DNA of 64,000 nucleotides, taken from Luteibacter mycovicinus (GTDB lineage Bacteria; Pseudomonadota; Gammaproteobacteria; Xanthomonadales; Rhodanobacteraceae). Position numbers and translations under genes: made by a program. Shown here piece by piece: positions 45,502-54,551 of this stretch. Within the stretch, counting starts at the first letter, position 1, and every line of letters starts with the position of its first letter. The notes beneath the pieces are model-generated. The model was not told the origin of the DNA. It made no database searches and worked only from the letters and a program-made list of their open reading frames with translations. The stretch covers positions 1,736,001-1,800,000 of the forward strand of contig NZ_JQNL01000001.1 in the NCBI RefSeq assembly GCF_000745235.1, written 5' to 3'.

Positions 45502-46353
45502 TCAGTCGGCCACCTCGCCATCCCCCGGCGTGTCGATGCATGCGACTCCAACCCGGGCATCCGGCGACTCGGCCGACTGGTTCAACAGGTTCAGCTGCCC
45601 CCCATTGACCGCCACCTCAATGGACGTCAGATGCTGGTGCCGGAGACGGTCGAACGCCGTATATGCCGCGCTGCCAAAACCGAGAAACGAGACCCTCACG
45701 GTGATGTTACGGCGGTCCGACAGTGCCTGTAGTGCCGCTTCGCAAGACGCACAAGGCTCCTGACTCGAGAACCCATAGAGCTGACCTCCCGCCGGAACGC
45801 GACCCGCCAGAATGTCGCGCTCGATGCGCTGGGCGACCTTCAGCTCCGCGTCGCGCTTACGCTGCTGCGGAAAGTTGTCGCCGGGAACGGGAGACACGGT
45901 CACCGTACTCGTGTTGGGGCGTGCATCGTGCCAGGCGACGATGTCGGCGCCCTGATGCGTGAAGAAACTCCGGTAGGACCTGGGCGCACGAACGCCGGCC
46001 ATTCCCGTGTTCGGCTCGTTATGGCCCGAGCGTGCGTGATACACGCGCTGCATCGACCGGCCGTTGACTGTGTACTCGTACGTGAAACTGACGAAGGTGG
46101 CCGTCGCGAACTGCCGCGAGAATGCCGCGAACTGAGCGGTGCTGGGTGTGCCGCCGTCGAGCACCGTTACATACCATTCCTGAGCGGGTCGTATGTGGGT
46201 CTGGAACGATGCGAGGATTCGTGCGTTGACGCTGCCCGTACCTACCGCGTCTACGCGACGTTTCAATACGGGTCCCGCTACGGACCAGGCCGACGCGAAC
46301 AGCAAGCCAATGGCAAGAAGATAAGCCCCAAAACGCCCGTAACGATGTTTCAT
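45502..46353 (-). CDS. B2: secreted deaminase-like protein, unknown activity
   Basis: 283 residues, start at 46353 overlapping the A2 stop as ATGA. A signal peptide (RFGAYLLAIGLLFASAWSVAG) is followed by an N-terminal region with VSFTYEYTVNGRSMQRVYHARSG and then RDAELKVAQRIERDI at 167-181, GFSSQEPCASCEAALQALSDR from 194, and C-terminal ACIDTPGDGEVAD. The D168-A-E170 / P200-C201-x-x-C204 arrangement, about 30 residues apart, resembles the zinc site of toxin-type deaminases with Asp in place of His. It is paralogous to B1 (47576-48370). No catalytic test is possible here. Confidence 0.72.
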   Translation of the reverse strand: MKHRYGRFGAYLLAIGLLFASAWSVAGPVLKRRVDAVGTGSVNARILASFQTHIRPAQEWYVTVLDGGTPSTAQFAAFSRQFATATFVSFTYEYTVNGRSMQRVYHARSGHNEPNTGMAGVRAPRSYRSFFTHQGADIVAWHDARPNTSTVTVSPVPGDNFPQQRKRDAELKVAQRIERDILAGRVPAGGQLYGFSSQEPCASCEAALQALSDRRNITVRVSFLGFGSAAYTAFDRLRHQHLTSIEVAVNGGQLNLLNQSAESPDARVGVACIDTPGDGEVAD

Positions 46354-47579
46354 GGCAGGGACCTCCGGCAGATGAGCAGGTTGGCTCGTTCGACGAGACG
46401 GTAGAAGGTGATGTCGTGACTGCCCGAGGCGTCCCCAGCGAGCGCCATCTGTGCCTCGACGACCTCGACATGGTTCGACCAGTCCAGCGCCTGGTTCGTG
46501 TACGCGCCCGCCCAGGCGGGACGGACATCGGCAAAGGTGTCGATCAGGCGCGCCGCGACGTCGAAGCGGGAGAATGCTTCGGGCGCCTGCGCCAACTGGT
46601 GTGCGCGAGCGGCGCGATACCATCGATAGACGGCCCGGTCGGTTGCGTCGGTAAAGCAGATGGGGCGCGACAAGTCCTCGGGATTGTCGCCCGATGTCGT
46701 CGGATCTCGCTGCCCGTCGGCCAGACACGCCGTATAGAGGGGCGGTTGCGACGCGCGATAGGCGGCCGCCACCCGGGCGATGCGCAGGGGAGTCGGCAGT
46801 TCCCGCTGAGGTACCGCATTCGAGCCTTCGGCATTTGCCCGGCCCGCATTCCATAGCGACAGTTCCAGACGCAGGACATCCGCGAGGTAGGCGAGATCGG
46901 CGTCCGGAATATCCGCGAGATTATCGGCAGCCTCGAACCGTCCAAGCGCATGCGCGTTGACGCCCAACATGCCGTGGTCGTCGACCGGTGTGGTGTCGAC
47001 CCAATGCCGGAGCACTTCCAAAGCCACGGCCATCTCCGCCGTGATCATGGAGAGCTCCGTGCCGCTGAGCTTGTATGCAAGATCGAAGTAACGCCGCCGC
47101 ACACCCGCTTTTTCCAGGCTGGCGGAAACCAGGGGATGATGTGCGGTGATCGGAAGTCGTTGCGGATACCCAGGAAGGACCTGATATCCGATGAGCGCCT
47201 TATCGAAGCCCAGGTCCCATGCGATCTTTCGTCCGCTGGAAACATCGGCGGGGAAGACATCGGGGCGTGGCGGCTCGCCGGCGATCCTGGAGAAGAGATG
47301 CGGATGCAGGTCGCTGTATATGGAGCCCGGGTCCTTCAGATACTCGCTACGCCAGGCGACATCCGCCTGGAGAGGATGAAAGTCGCCGAGGCTCTGCGCG
47401 TCCATCCTGGCGAGTGAATGAAACGTCCACGCCTGAAACGCGTCACCGAGTGACGGGGGCGAGTGGAATCGCTCCGCCGTTGGCGTAGCGACGGCATGGG
47501 CGGACGCCAGCAGCAAAAAGACGATCGTCCTCCCGCGGTAACGATGAACACGCCGCGATGCTTTGAGGTGTCGTTTCAT
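46350..47579 (-). CDS. A2: secreted protein of unknown family, partner of B2
   Basis: 409 residues from the ATG at 47579, which overlaps the B1 stop as ATGA; a longer frame upstream is rejected. An N-terminal basic stretch and signal peptide (RTIVFLLLASAHAVA) precede a mainly helical mature protein. Paralogue blocks shared with A1: AWRSEYLKDPGSIYSDL, IAWDLGFDKAL, LSGTELSMI, LAYLADVLRLEL, then RPICFTDATDRAVYRWYRA and FADVRPAWAGAY, and the C-terminal ICR. Three conserved Cys (TAC, PIC, ICR) may form disulfides in the periplasm. No known family is recognised. Confidence 0.72.
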   Translation of the reverse strand: MKRHLKASRRVHRYRGRTIVFLLLASAHAVATPTAERFHSPPSLGDAFQAWTFHSLARMDAQSLGDFHPLQADVAWRSEYLKDPGSIYSDLHPHLFSRIAGEPPRPDVFPADVSSGRKIAWDLGFDKALIGYQVLPGYPQRLPITAHHPLVSASLEKAGVRRRYFDLAYKLSGTELSMITAEMAVALEVLRHWVDTTPVDDHGMLGVNAHALGRFEAADNLADIPDADLAYLADVLRLELSLWNAGRANAEGSNAVPQRELPTPLRIARVAAAYRASQPPLYTACLADGQRDPTTSGDNPEDLSRPICFTDATDRAVYRWYRAARAHQLAQAPEAFSRFDVAARLIDTFADVRPAWAGAYTNQALDWSNHVEVVEAQMALAGDASGSHDITFYRLVERANLLICRRSLP

Positions 47580-48370
47580 TCGGCGACCTCCACCTGCGAC
47601 GTTCGCATACACGTCGGCACTGGCAACGCCCCGGAAGAAGCAGCATACGGGCGGTTCAACGAAGTGCCATTCAGCGCTGCATAAATCGACTCGATATACT
47701 GCTTGCGAAAGTTCTGAAAGCGTCGATGAGCGGAACCACCCTCGACGTAATGAGTGACTCTGACCGATATCCCCCATCTGTCCGAGAGCGTGCGCAAGGC
47801 GCTTTCGCAGGCCCCGCAAGGGGCTGCGCTGCTGAATCCGCGCAATGTTCCGCCCGAAGACACCAGACCGTCACGAATATCGCGCTCGATCTGGCGGGCG
47901 ATCTTACGCTCGGCATCGCGGCCCGCAGGAAGCCTCTCGCGGTTCCACACTACCGTGTCTGCGGACACACGGGAAAAGTACGACGCGTAGGGCGCGGCGC
48001 GTCGTGAAGAAGGCAGGGCACGCCACGGGTTATTGGCGCCGGAACGACCATGGTAGACGTGCGTCATGGCCTTTCCGTCCCGGTTGTATTCGTAGGTAAA
48101 ACTGACGATGCGATCGGTCTCCAGCGACTGGCCAAAGCGATCGAACGTTTCGCGAGCCACGGGTCGCCCATGAAAGGCATCGACGTACCATTTCCGGGCC
48201 GCATCGGCGTGCGCGTCGAAAGACGCCAGGAGCCTGGCCATGACACCTGACCTGAGAAAGTCATCCTTGAGCGGCTCTTTGATCACTTCCGCCGCTCCGG
48301 ACGAATCAGCCAGGGAAACCAAAGCAACAAACAAGCCGCCGATGGCGAGTTTTCGTCGACGAAAGGTCAT
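47576..48370 (-). CDS. B1: secreted deaminase-like protein, unknown activity
   Basis: 264 residues, start at 48370 overlapping the A1 stop as ATGA. A signal peptide (KLAIGGLFVALVSLADSSGA) is followed by VSFTYEYNRDGKAMTHVYHGRSG, then RDAERKIARQIERDIRDG at 151-168 (D152-A-E154), GFSSAAPCGACESALRTLS from 178 with C185 and C188, and IESIYAALNGTSLN. The end C254-x-x-T...EVAE parallels the B2 end. The helix-strand-helix layout with xAE and PCxxCE matches the deaminase fold; Asp replaces the usual His/Cys ligand. It is in a four-gene coupled operon. Confidence 0.73.
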   Translation of the reverse strand: MTFRRRKLAIGGLFVALVSLADSSGAAEVIKEPLKDDFLRSGVMARLLASFDAHADAARKWYVDAFHGRPVARETFDRFGQSLETDRIVSFTYEYNRDGKAMTHVYHGRSGANNPWRALPSSRRAAPYASYFSRVSADTVVWNRERLPAGRDAERKIARQIERDIRDGLVSSGGTLRGFSSAAPCGACESALRTLSDRWGISVRVTHYVEGGSAHRRFQNFRKQYIESIYAALNGTSLNRPYAASSGALPVPTCMRTSQVEVAE

Positions 48371-49674
48371 GGCTCACGACTCCGGCAGATGCGCTGATTG
48401 GCGCGGGTTGTCATGCGCAGAAAACCGGCCTCATCGGACGCCATTGAGCCAAGCGTCTGAGTCGCGACCAGTTGCGCCTCGATGATTTCGGCGTGGACCG
48501 CCCAGTCAGCCGCCTCGTCGGCATAGGCGCCGGCCCAGACAGGACGAACATCGGCGAAGTGGGCGATCAATCGCGCAGCCTGGTCGAAATGGGCAAAGTC
48601 GTCGGGAGACGCCGCAAGCTCGGTGGCACGCCTTGCCCGATACCAGCGGTACACGGCACGATCTGTTGCATCCAGAAAGCAGATGGGCCGATCAAGTCGT
48701 TCCGGTGTGAGGCCCGCTTGCCCCGGATCATGGCTACCGTCGGTATGGCATGCGGAATAACCGGGTCGGCTGCCATGCCAGGCTGCCGCGGTTCGCGCCA
48801 CGCGTAGTGGCGTCGGAATGGCGATGGCGCCATTGATGTCACCCGGGGGAACGCCCAGTTGGGCCACTGTGAGTTCCATTCGCAGGATGTCTGCCAGGTA
48901 GGAAAGGTCTTGTTCGGTGAGATCGGCCAGCGTGGTCGCGGACCAGAAGTGCGCGAGCGTGGCCCGGCGAATGCCGTACCGCTCCGGATCATCCATCGAG
49001 TCCGACCATCGGCTGAGCGTTGCGATGGAGAGCGCCAGCTGTGCGCCGAGCGTCGACAGTTCGGCGCCACTCAAAGCCATCGCCTTTTCGAGTATGTCCG
49101 GCCCGATATCCGCCTTGAACAGGTTGAAGCGCGCGTTATCGTCAAACGGTTCGACGTGATACCAGCCAAACGGCTGCGAGGTGACCTTGCGCATATCGGT
49201 GGGAAGCGCCTTATACAGCCCGAGATTCCAGGCGATCATTCGATTGACACCGGCGTCGATCGGGAAGGATCCAGACTCATCACTCTGCACCCGGGGACTC
49301 CGGGGCCAGACAAGGGTTGGATGCAAGCCCGTACCTTCGCTATAAGCCAACCCCTCGCGCGGGTTTCCTGTCCGAGGGATGTACTCGTTCGCCGCCAGAG
49401 CGACGGGAGCGGCGAGGTCGCTGTAGATCGAGTCGGGCGTCTCGAGGTATTCACTACGCCAGACTTCATCGGAGTGAAACGGAGATCTCGTTGTCGGACC
49501 GCCCTGCCCCGCGCGTTTCAATGAAAGCAGGGTCCACCGGGCGTGATGATCGCCGCGGATGAATTCCTCGTGGATGAGCCCCTGACTTCGGGCATCCGCG
49601 ACGGACGCCGCCAACAGCGCAAGCAGAGGTACGCAGGCTTTCGCCGCTGTGACGACCTTCATGGTCGAGCGCAT
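48367..49674 (-). CDS. A1: secreted protein of unknown family, first gene of the A/B operon
   Basis: 435 residues from the ATG at 49674, directly downstream of a perfect AAGGAGGT Shine-Dalgarno, the strongest in the operon. A signal peptide (VVTAAKACVPLLALLAASVADA) precedes a mainly helical mature protein sharing long blocks with A2: VWRSEYLETPDSIYSDL, MIAWNLGLYKAL, LSYLADILRMEL, RPICFLDATDRAVYRWYRA, FADVRPVWAGAY and C-terminal ICRSREP. The conserved Cys set (SAC, PIC, ICR) is the same as in A2. It has no recognised domain. It starts the transcript A1-B1-A2-B2 with ATGA overlaps throughout. Confidence 0.74.
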   Translation of the reverse strand: MRSTMKVVTAAKACVPLLALLAASVADARSQGLIHEEFIRGDHHARWTLLSLKRAGQGGPTTRSPFHSDEVWRSEYLETPDSIYSDLAAPVALAANEYIPRTGNPREGLAYSEGTGLHPTLVWPRSPRVQSDESGSFPIDAGVNRMIAWNLGLYKALPTDMRKVTSQPFGWYHVEPFDDNARFNLFKADIGPDILEKAMALSGAELSTLGAQLALSIATLSRWSDSMDDPERYGIRRATLAHFWSATTLADLTEQDLSYLADILRMELTVAQLGVPPGDINGAIAIPTPLRVARTAAAWHGSRPGYSACHTDGSHDPGQAGLTPERLDRPICFLDATDRAVYRWYRARRATELAASPDDFAHFDQAARLIAHFADVRPVWAGAYADEAADWAVHAEIIEAQLVATQTLGSMASDEAGFLRMTTRANQRICRSREP

Positions 49675-49785
49675 AAATGACCTCCTTGGTAGAGGCGGTC
49701 ATTCCATCGATTTTCGTGCGAACGGACCATCGGGCGAGCCCGCGGAGAAGTGTAGGCACGACGGTGCAACCAACGAGGTTGGGAA

Positions 49786-52296
49786 CTACGTACCCCGCGG
49801 CTTCGCCCGATGCGTCGCCGTGGCCGTCCACGGATCATCCGGCCACGGATGGCGGGGATACCGGCCCTTCAGTTCTTTCTTCACTTCCGGATACGTACGA
49901 TTCCAGAAGCCCGCCAGATCCTGCGTCACCTGGATAGGTCGGCCTGCTGGCGAAAGCAGATGAAGCATCACGGCGATACGCCCATCGCCAACGCGCGGCG
50001 TGTCGGCAAGGCCGAACAGCTCCTGCAGCTTGACCGCGAGCACGGGCGGAGCGCCAGGCTCATCATCGCGTTCACCGTATTCCAGTCGCCGTGTCATGCC
50101 GCTGGGGACTTTCAGTTCTTCCGGTGCATGCGCGTCAAGCGCGCGGCGCTGTTCGTAGTCGAGCATCGCGCCGAGCGCCTCGGACAGTTCCGCCGCCTGG
50201 AGCGCATCCAGACGGCGCTTGCCGGAGAGGTACGGTGACAGCCACCCATCCATCGAGGTGAGCAAGGCGTCATCGTCGACGTCGGGCAGCCCCAGCTCGG
50301 GTCGCCATACGCGCAAGGCGCCGATACGTGCCCGAAGGCGGCGCGCTGCATCGCTCCACGGCAGCGAGGAGATACCTCGCGAGCGTATCGCGGCGAGCAG
50401 CGCGGGGATGGCATCGTCGGCACGCATCGGCAGGGGCTTTCGCGATATCGGCAATGCGTCGAAGCGGCGCTCCTCGAACGCTTCGGCGATCTGCCGCGTA
50501 TCGTCCCAGCGCAGCACACGCTCGGTGACGAAGCGTCCGGCATGGTCGCGCTCGAGAACGTCGGGGTCGAACGGCGCGCCTGCGTAGATCAGGCTGTCAC
50601 GCGCTTCGAGCCGCAGGTCGAGGACGACGATCCATGGTTCGCCGTGCAGCGCACTGTTCTCGTGCAGTCGTGCGCCGCGCCCGTTGGCAAGGAGGTAGCG
50701 TGACGCCTGCGACTCCTCTCTCCGGGCGACCCGGTCGGGAAAGGCATGCACGAGCAGATCGCCGACCGTATGCGTGTCGGGCACACCACTGGCCGCGGTA
50801 CGCACGTCGAGCCGTCGGCGCCAACCCGAGGCCGCCTTCTCGATCGCTGCCAGCGCACCGATATCCGCCGAGCCGGCGCGCGCACCCCGCGCGCCCGCAT
50901 CGCGCCACAGGTGCAGGGCCGCGACACGGTGACGGAAATCGTCGCTGCGAGCCTGCTCGCCGCGCAACGGCGAGCGCGCTTCCACCAGGGCGAGCAGATC
51001 GGCCACCAGCGACCGCAACGCCGTGGGCGCGCGCAAGGCCGCCGCGGCGAGCCGGGGCGTGGCTCCAAGGGCCAGCATGTCGCGCCCAAGCCGCGTCATC
51101 GCCGACGCGTCATCGAGCGCGCCAAGCCGCCGAAGAAGGTCGCGGGCCTGACTCATGGTCCCCACCGGCGGCGCATCCAGCCACGGCAAGGCGTCGCTGC
51201 CCCATCCGGCAAGCTCCAGCGCCAGGCCGGACAACTCCGTATGGTCGATCTCGGCCGAGCGTGAGGGCTCGAGGCGGCGACTCTGCGGCCATAGCCGGTA
51301 AGCTGTGCCTTCGGCTACACGACCGGCGCGACCCGCGCGCTGGTCGGCCGATGCCTGCGAAATGTTGACCGTCTCCAGGCGGGCGAAGCCGGAGTTCGGA
51401 TCGAAGCGGGGCTCACGCGCGAGACCGGCATCCACGACCGCGCGGATACCCGGCAGCGTGACGCTCGATTCGGCGACGTTCGTCGCCAGCACGACCCGGC
51501 GTGTGCCGGGATCCGCAGGCGTCAGGGCCAGCTGCTGCTCCGCGAGCGAAAGCTCACCATGCAGGGCGACCACTTCGACGTGTTCGTCGCGCCGCTCGAT
51601 CAGGCCCCGGGCTCGCTCGATCTCGCGACGGCCCGGGAGAAACGCGAGCACGTCGCCATCATTCTCCGCGAGCGCCTGCACCACGGCGCGTGCGAGGTGC
51701 TGCTCCGTCGTCTCCTGCACGCGTGCGGCGACGTGCTCGATACGGACAGGAAAACTCCGGCCCGGGCTGCTGATCCTCGGCGCATCGAACCATTGCGCGA
51801 TCCGCTCGCCGTCCAGCGTGGCCGACATCACCATCAGGCGCAGATCCGGACGAAGACCGGCCTGCACATCCAGGGCGAGCGCCGCGCCGAGGTCGCCCGC
51901 CAGATGACGCTCGTGGAATTCGTCGAACAGAATGGCGCCGATGCCGTCGAGCGAGGGATCGTCCTGAATCATGCGACTGAGGATGCCCTCGGTCACTACT
52001 TCGATCCGCGTCCGGGGGCCGGTACGGGACTCGAAGCGGATCCGGTATCCGACGGTACCGCCCACGTCTTCGCCCAGCTGGGCCGCCATGAACGATGCCG
52101 CCGCGCGCGCCGCGATACGGCGCGGCTCGAGCATGATGATGCGCTGCCCCGCCAGCCATGGCGCGTGCAGCAGCGCAAGGGGCACCTGCGTGGTCTTACC
52201 GGCGCCGGGAGGCGCCTCGAGCACGAGCCGGGGCCGCCGATCGAGCGAGGCGACGATCTCGGGCAGCAGCGGCGAAATGGGAAACGAGGAAGTCAT
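49786..52296 (-). CDS. hrpB: ATP-dependent helicase HrpB
   Basis: 836 residues from the ATG at 52296. It is a DEAH/RHA-type helicase: Walker A APPGAGKTTQVPLALL, DEFHERH motif II, SATLDGERIA motif III, and QRAGRAGRVAEGTAYRLW motif VI, followed by the HA2/OB region and the HrpB-specific C-terminal domain. Length is typical for HrpB (about 810-840). It is an RNA helicase of unclear substrate in bacteria. It is separated from A1 by 111 bases and lies downstream of gspD in the same direction, 44 bases away. Confidence 0.93.
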   Translation of the reverse strand: MTSSFPISPLLPEIVASLDRRPRLVLEAPPGAGKTTQVPLALLHAPWLAGQRIIMLEPRRIAARAAASFMAAQLGEDVGGTVGYRIRFESRTGPRTRIEVVTEGILSRMIQDDPSLDGIGAILFDEFHERHLAGDLGAALALDVQAGLRPDLRLMVMSATLDGERIAQWFDAPRISSPGRSFPVRIEHVAARVQETTEQHLARAVVQALAENDGDVLAFLPGRREIERARGLIERRDEHVEVVALHGELSLAEQQLALTPADPGTRRVVLATNVAESSVTLPGIRAVVDAGLAREPRFDPNSGFARLETVNISQASADQRAGRAGRVAEGTAYRLWPQSRRLEPSRSAEIDHTELSGLALELAGWGSDALPWLDAPPVGTMSQARDLLRRLGALDDASAMTRLGRDMLALGATPRLAAAALRAPTALRSLVADLLALVEARSPLRGEQARSDDFRHRVAALHLWRDAGARGARAGSADIGALAAIEKAASGWRRRLDVRTAASGVPDTHTVGDLLVHAFPDRVARREESQASRYLLANGRGARLHENSALHGEPWIVVLDLRLEARDSLIYAGAPFDPDVLERDHAGRFVTERVLRWDDTRQIAEAFEERRFDALPISRKPLPMRADDAIPALLAAIRSRGISSLPWSDAARRLRARIGALRVWRPELGLPDVDDDALLTSMDGWLSPYLSGKRRLDALQAAELSEALGAMLDYEQRRALDAHAPEELKVPSGMTRRLEYGERDDEPGAPPVLAVKLQELFGLADTPRVGDGRIAVMLHLLSPAGRPIQVTQDLAGFWNRTYPEVKKELKGRYPRHPWPDDPWTATATHRAKPRGT

Positions 52297-52340
52297 GCGC
52301 CGGCTATGGTACGCAAGCCGGCGCCGGATCGTGCGTTTCG

Positions 52341-54512
52341 TCAGCCGCCTTCCACGGTACGCGTTCCCGCAGGCGCGATGGCGGAGGCTTCCAATGGCCG
52401 CAACGCGCGGAACGACCGCCGGTAATCGTCGAGCACCCGCCTGGCTTCCATGCCGTTCGCGATCACCCGGGGGGTGATCAGCACGACCAGTTCCGTCCGC
52501 CGACCGGTGGTTTCCTTGTTGCGAAACAGTGCACCCAGCAGGGGGATGCGTGACAGGCCCGGCACGCCCACGGTCGACTGCGTGTCCAGCTCCCGAATGA
52601 GGCCACCTAGGAGGACGGTCTGTCCGCTCTGCACGGCGACCTGTGTGGTCAGTTTGCGCTTCATGATGGGAAGATTGGGACCGGTTGCCGTGCGGTCCGC
52701 GCGGCTGACCTCCTGTTGCACGTCCATGTACACCAGACCACCGGGATTGATCCGGGGCCGCACGTCGAGAATCACGCCCGTGTCCTTGTATTCCACCTGG
52801 CCGACCATGTTGCCGCTGCCGGCGGCGGTATTGACGTAGGTCTGCGTGACCGGCAGCTGGTCGCCCACCTGGATGCGCGCCTTGCGATTGTTGACGACGA
52901 CCAGCGAGGGAGCGGACAGGATCTTGGTCTTGCCGGACTGCTCCATGGCCCGGAGCTTCACGCTCAGTTCGTTGTTGACGAACGAATAGAAGAGCGCATC
53001 CGGTCGCGCCTGCATGGCGTCGAGCGCGCCACCCAGCGCCCATTGCTGCTTGTTGCCCGGTTGGGTTACGGCACCGTTTCCGCCCGCCAGCCCTTCGAGG
53101 TACCACTGGACGCCGAAACGGAACTCGTCACTCAACGCCACTTCGAGGATTCGCGTCTCGATCTGCACCTGAAGCGGGACCGCATCGAGGCGCTCGATCG
53201 CCTTGCGCACATCGGCCCATTCCGAGGGACGGGCGCGGACCATCAGCTGGTTGTTCGCGTCGATCGCGGTCACGCGTATGCCGTTCGCCGCGGGACCCGC
53301 CGAGGATGGCGAAGGTACCGAAGGCGGCTGGTAGAAGTCCTTGTCGTCGGCGCCCGTTCCGCCGAACGCATCCGACGTATCGCCGCTGTCGTCGCCCAAT
53401 GCACCCGTACCCAGACCCGGAGCGACCCGCCCTCCCGCATCGCCGTCGACCGCGGCACCGAAGACACCGGCAATGTACCGGGCGACATCGGACGCGGGCA
53501 GGTTGCGAAGATCGTAGACGAACAGACGCGGCTCGTTGCCACCACCGCCGTCGATGCGCGCAATCCATTCGCCCACGCGGGCCACGTGTTCCTCGCGCGT
53601 ACCGATCACGACGAGACTACCCGTGCGCGCGACGGGAATGAAGCGGATGAGCCCGGCCACGGGGGCGCCGCTGCTGGCGCCGAACACGGATTCGAGTGCA
53701 GGCAGCAGCTCGTTGACCGACGCGTTCTTCAGGCTGAACACGCCGACCGACATGCCGCCGACCCAGTCGACGTCGAAGGTGTCTATGGTCGCCTGATAGT
53801 TGGCGAGTTCGTCCGGCGTGCCCGACAGGACGAGGACATTGCGTGCCGGGTCGGCAAGCAGGACGGCCTCCGGCAGCACGAACGGCGCAAGCAGCTTGGC
53901 CATTTCGGGAGCGGAGACATAACGCAGGGCATACAGGCGGGCGGACATGCCCGCAGCGGGCGCACCCGCTTTCAGATGGGGCACCAGATGCCCCGCCACC
54001 GCCTGCCCCGCCGGAAGAACGTTGTAGCGTCCATGCTCATGAACGAGGGCATTCCCCGTCCAGGACAGGAGGGTTTCGAGAATGGGCAGGGCTTCGTCAC
54101 GCGCGACCGGTTGCGCGGTGGAGAAGGAGATCGTGCCTCTTACGCCAGGGAGCACCGCGTAGTTCGCCTCGAGCAGATCGCCGAGAATCGCCTTGACCAC
54201 GGCCTCGACGGGTTGATCCTCGAAATTGAACGTCACCGCACCGCTGCCCTTCGCCGCCGCGCGTGGCGAGCGCAGCGCCTGCGGGTGAACGAAGCGACCG
54301 CTGCCCGCGTGGATTTCCGTCGACGCCGCGGTGCCGACGGTGCCATCCGTCTGGTTGGCGTCGTCGAGTGGCAACGGCGCGGGCACCGGCTTGTCGGTTC
54401 CCGCCATCGCTTCGCGTTCAAGCGCGACCGAAGCCATGCGCGATGAATGCGAGGCGCAGCCGACCATCAGCAGGGCCGATAAGGTGGCCGCGCCGAGTGT
54501 GGATGGTTTCAT
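52341..54512 (-). CDS. gspD: type II secretion system outer-membrane secretin
   Basis: 723 residues. A lipoprotein-type signal (TLSALLMVGC) marks it as a lipidated secretin, as reported for XpsD of Xanthomonas. N0 and N1-N3 periplasmic domains follow, then a Gly/Asp-rich linker (about 355-400), and the C-terminal secretin domain with VPGLSRIPLLGALFRNKE near 670. It oligomerises into the outer-membrane channel. In this operon it is last, downstream of gspN, as in the xps cluster, and not second as in most gsp operons. Confidence 0.94.
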   Translation of the reverse strand: MKPSTLGAATLSALLMVGCASHSSRMASVALEREAMAGTDKPVPAPLPLDDANQTDGTVGTAASTEIHAGSGRFVHPQALRSPRAAAKGSGAVTFNFEDQPVEAVVKAILGDLLEANYAVLPGVRGTISFSTAQPVARDEALPILETLLSWTGNALVHEHGRYNVLPAGQAVAGHLVPHLKAGAPAAGMSARLYALRYVSAPEMAKLLAPFVLPEAVLLADPARNVLVLSGTPDELANYQATIDTFDVDWVGGMSVGVFSLKNASVNELLPALESVFGASSGAPVAGLIRFIPVARTGSLVVIGTREEHVARVGEWIARIDGGGGNEPRLFVYDLRNLPASDVARYIAGVFGAAVDGDAGGRVAPGLGTGALGDDSGDTSDAFGGTGADDKDFYQPPSVPSPSSAGPAANGIRVTAIDANNQLMVRARPSEWADVRKAIERLDAVPLQVQIETRILEVALSDEFRFGVQWYLEGLAGGNGAVTQPGNKQQWALGGALDAMQARPDALFYSFVNNELSVKLRAMEQSGKTKILSAPSLVVVNNRKARIQVGDQLPVTQTYVNTAAGSGNMVGQVEYKDTGVILDVRPRINPGGLVYMDVQQEVSRADRTATGPNLPIMKRKLTTQVAVQSGQTVLLGGLIRELDTQSTVGVPGLSRIPLLGALFRNKETTGRRTELVVLITPRVIANGMEARRVLDDYRRSFRALRPLEASAIAPAGTRTVEGG

Positions 54513-54551
54513 GTGCTGCTGCTCCTTCCTTGGGGGCGCGTGGTGCGCCCG

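Noticed and set aside
46354..46854. N-terminal extension of B2
   Set aside because: The frame continues upstream through A2, but the ATG at 46353 overlaps the A2 stop, and the signal peptide begins there.
47580..47819. N-terminal extension of A2
   Set aside because: The extended part overlaps B1 and lacks similarity to A1; the ATGA overlap at 47576-47579 and the signal peptide favour the internal start.
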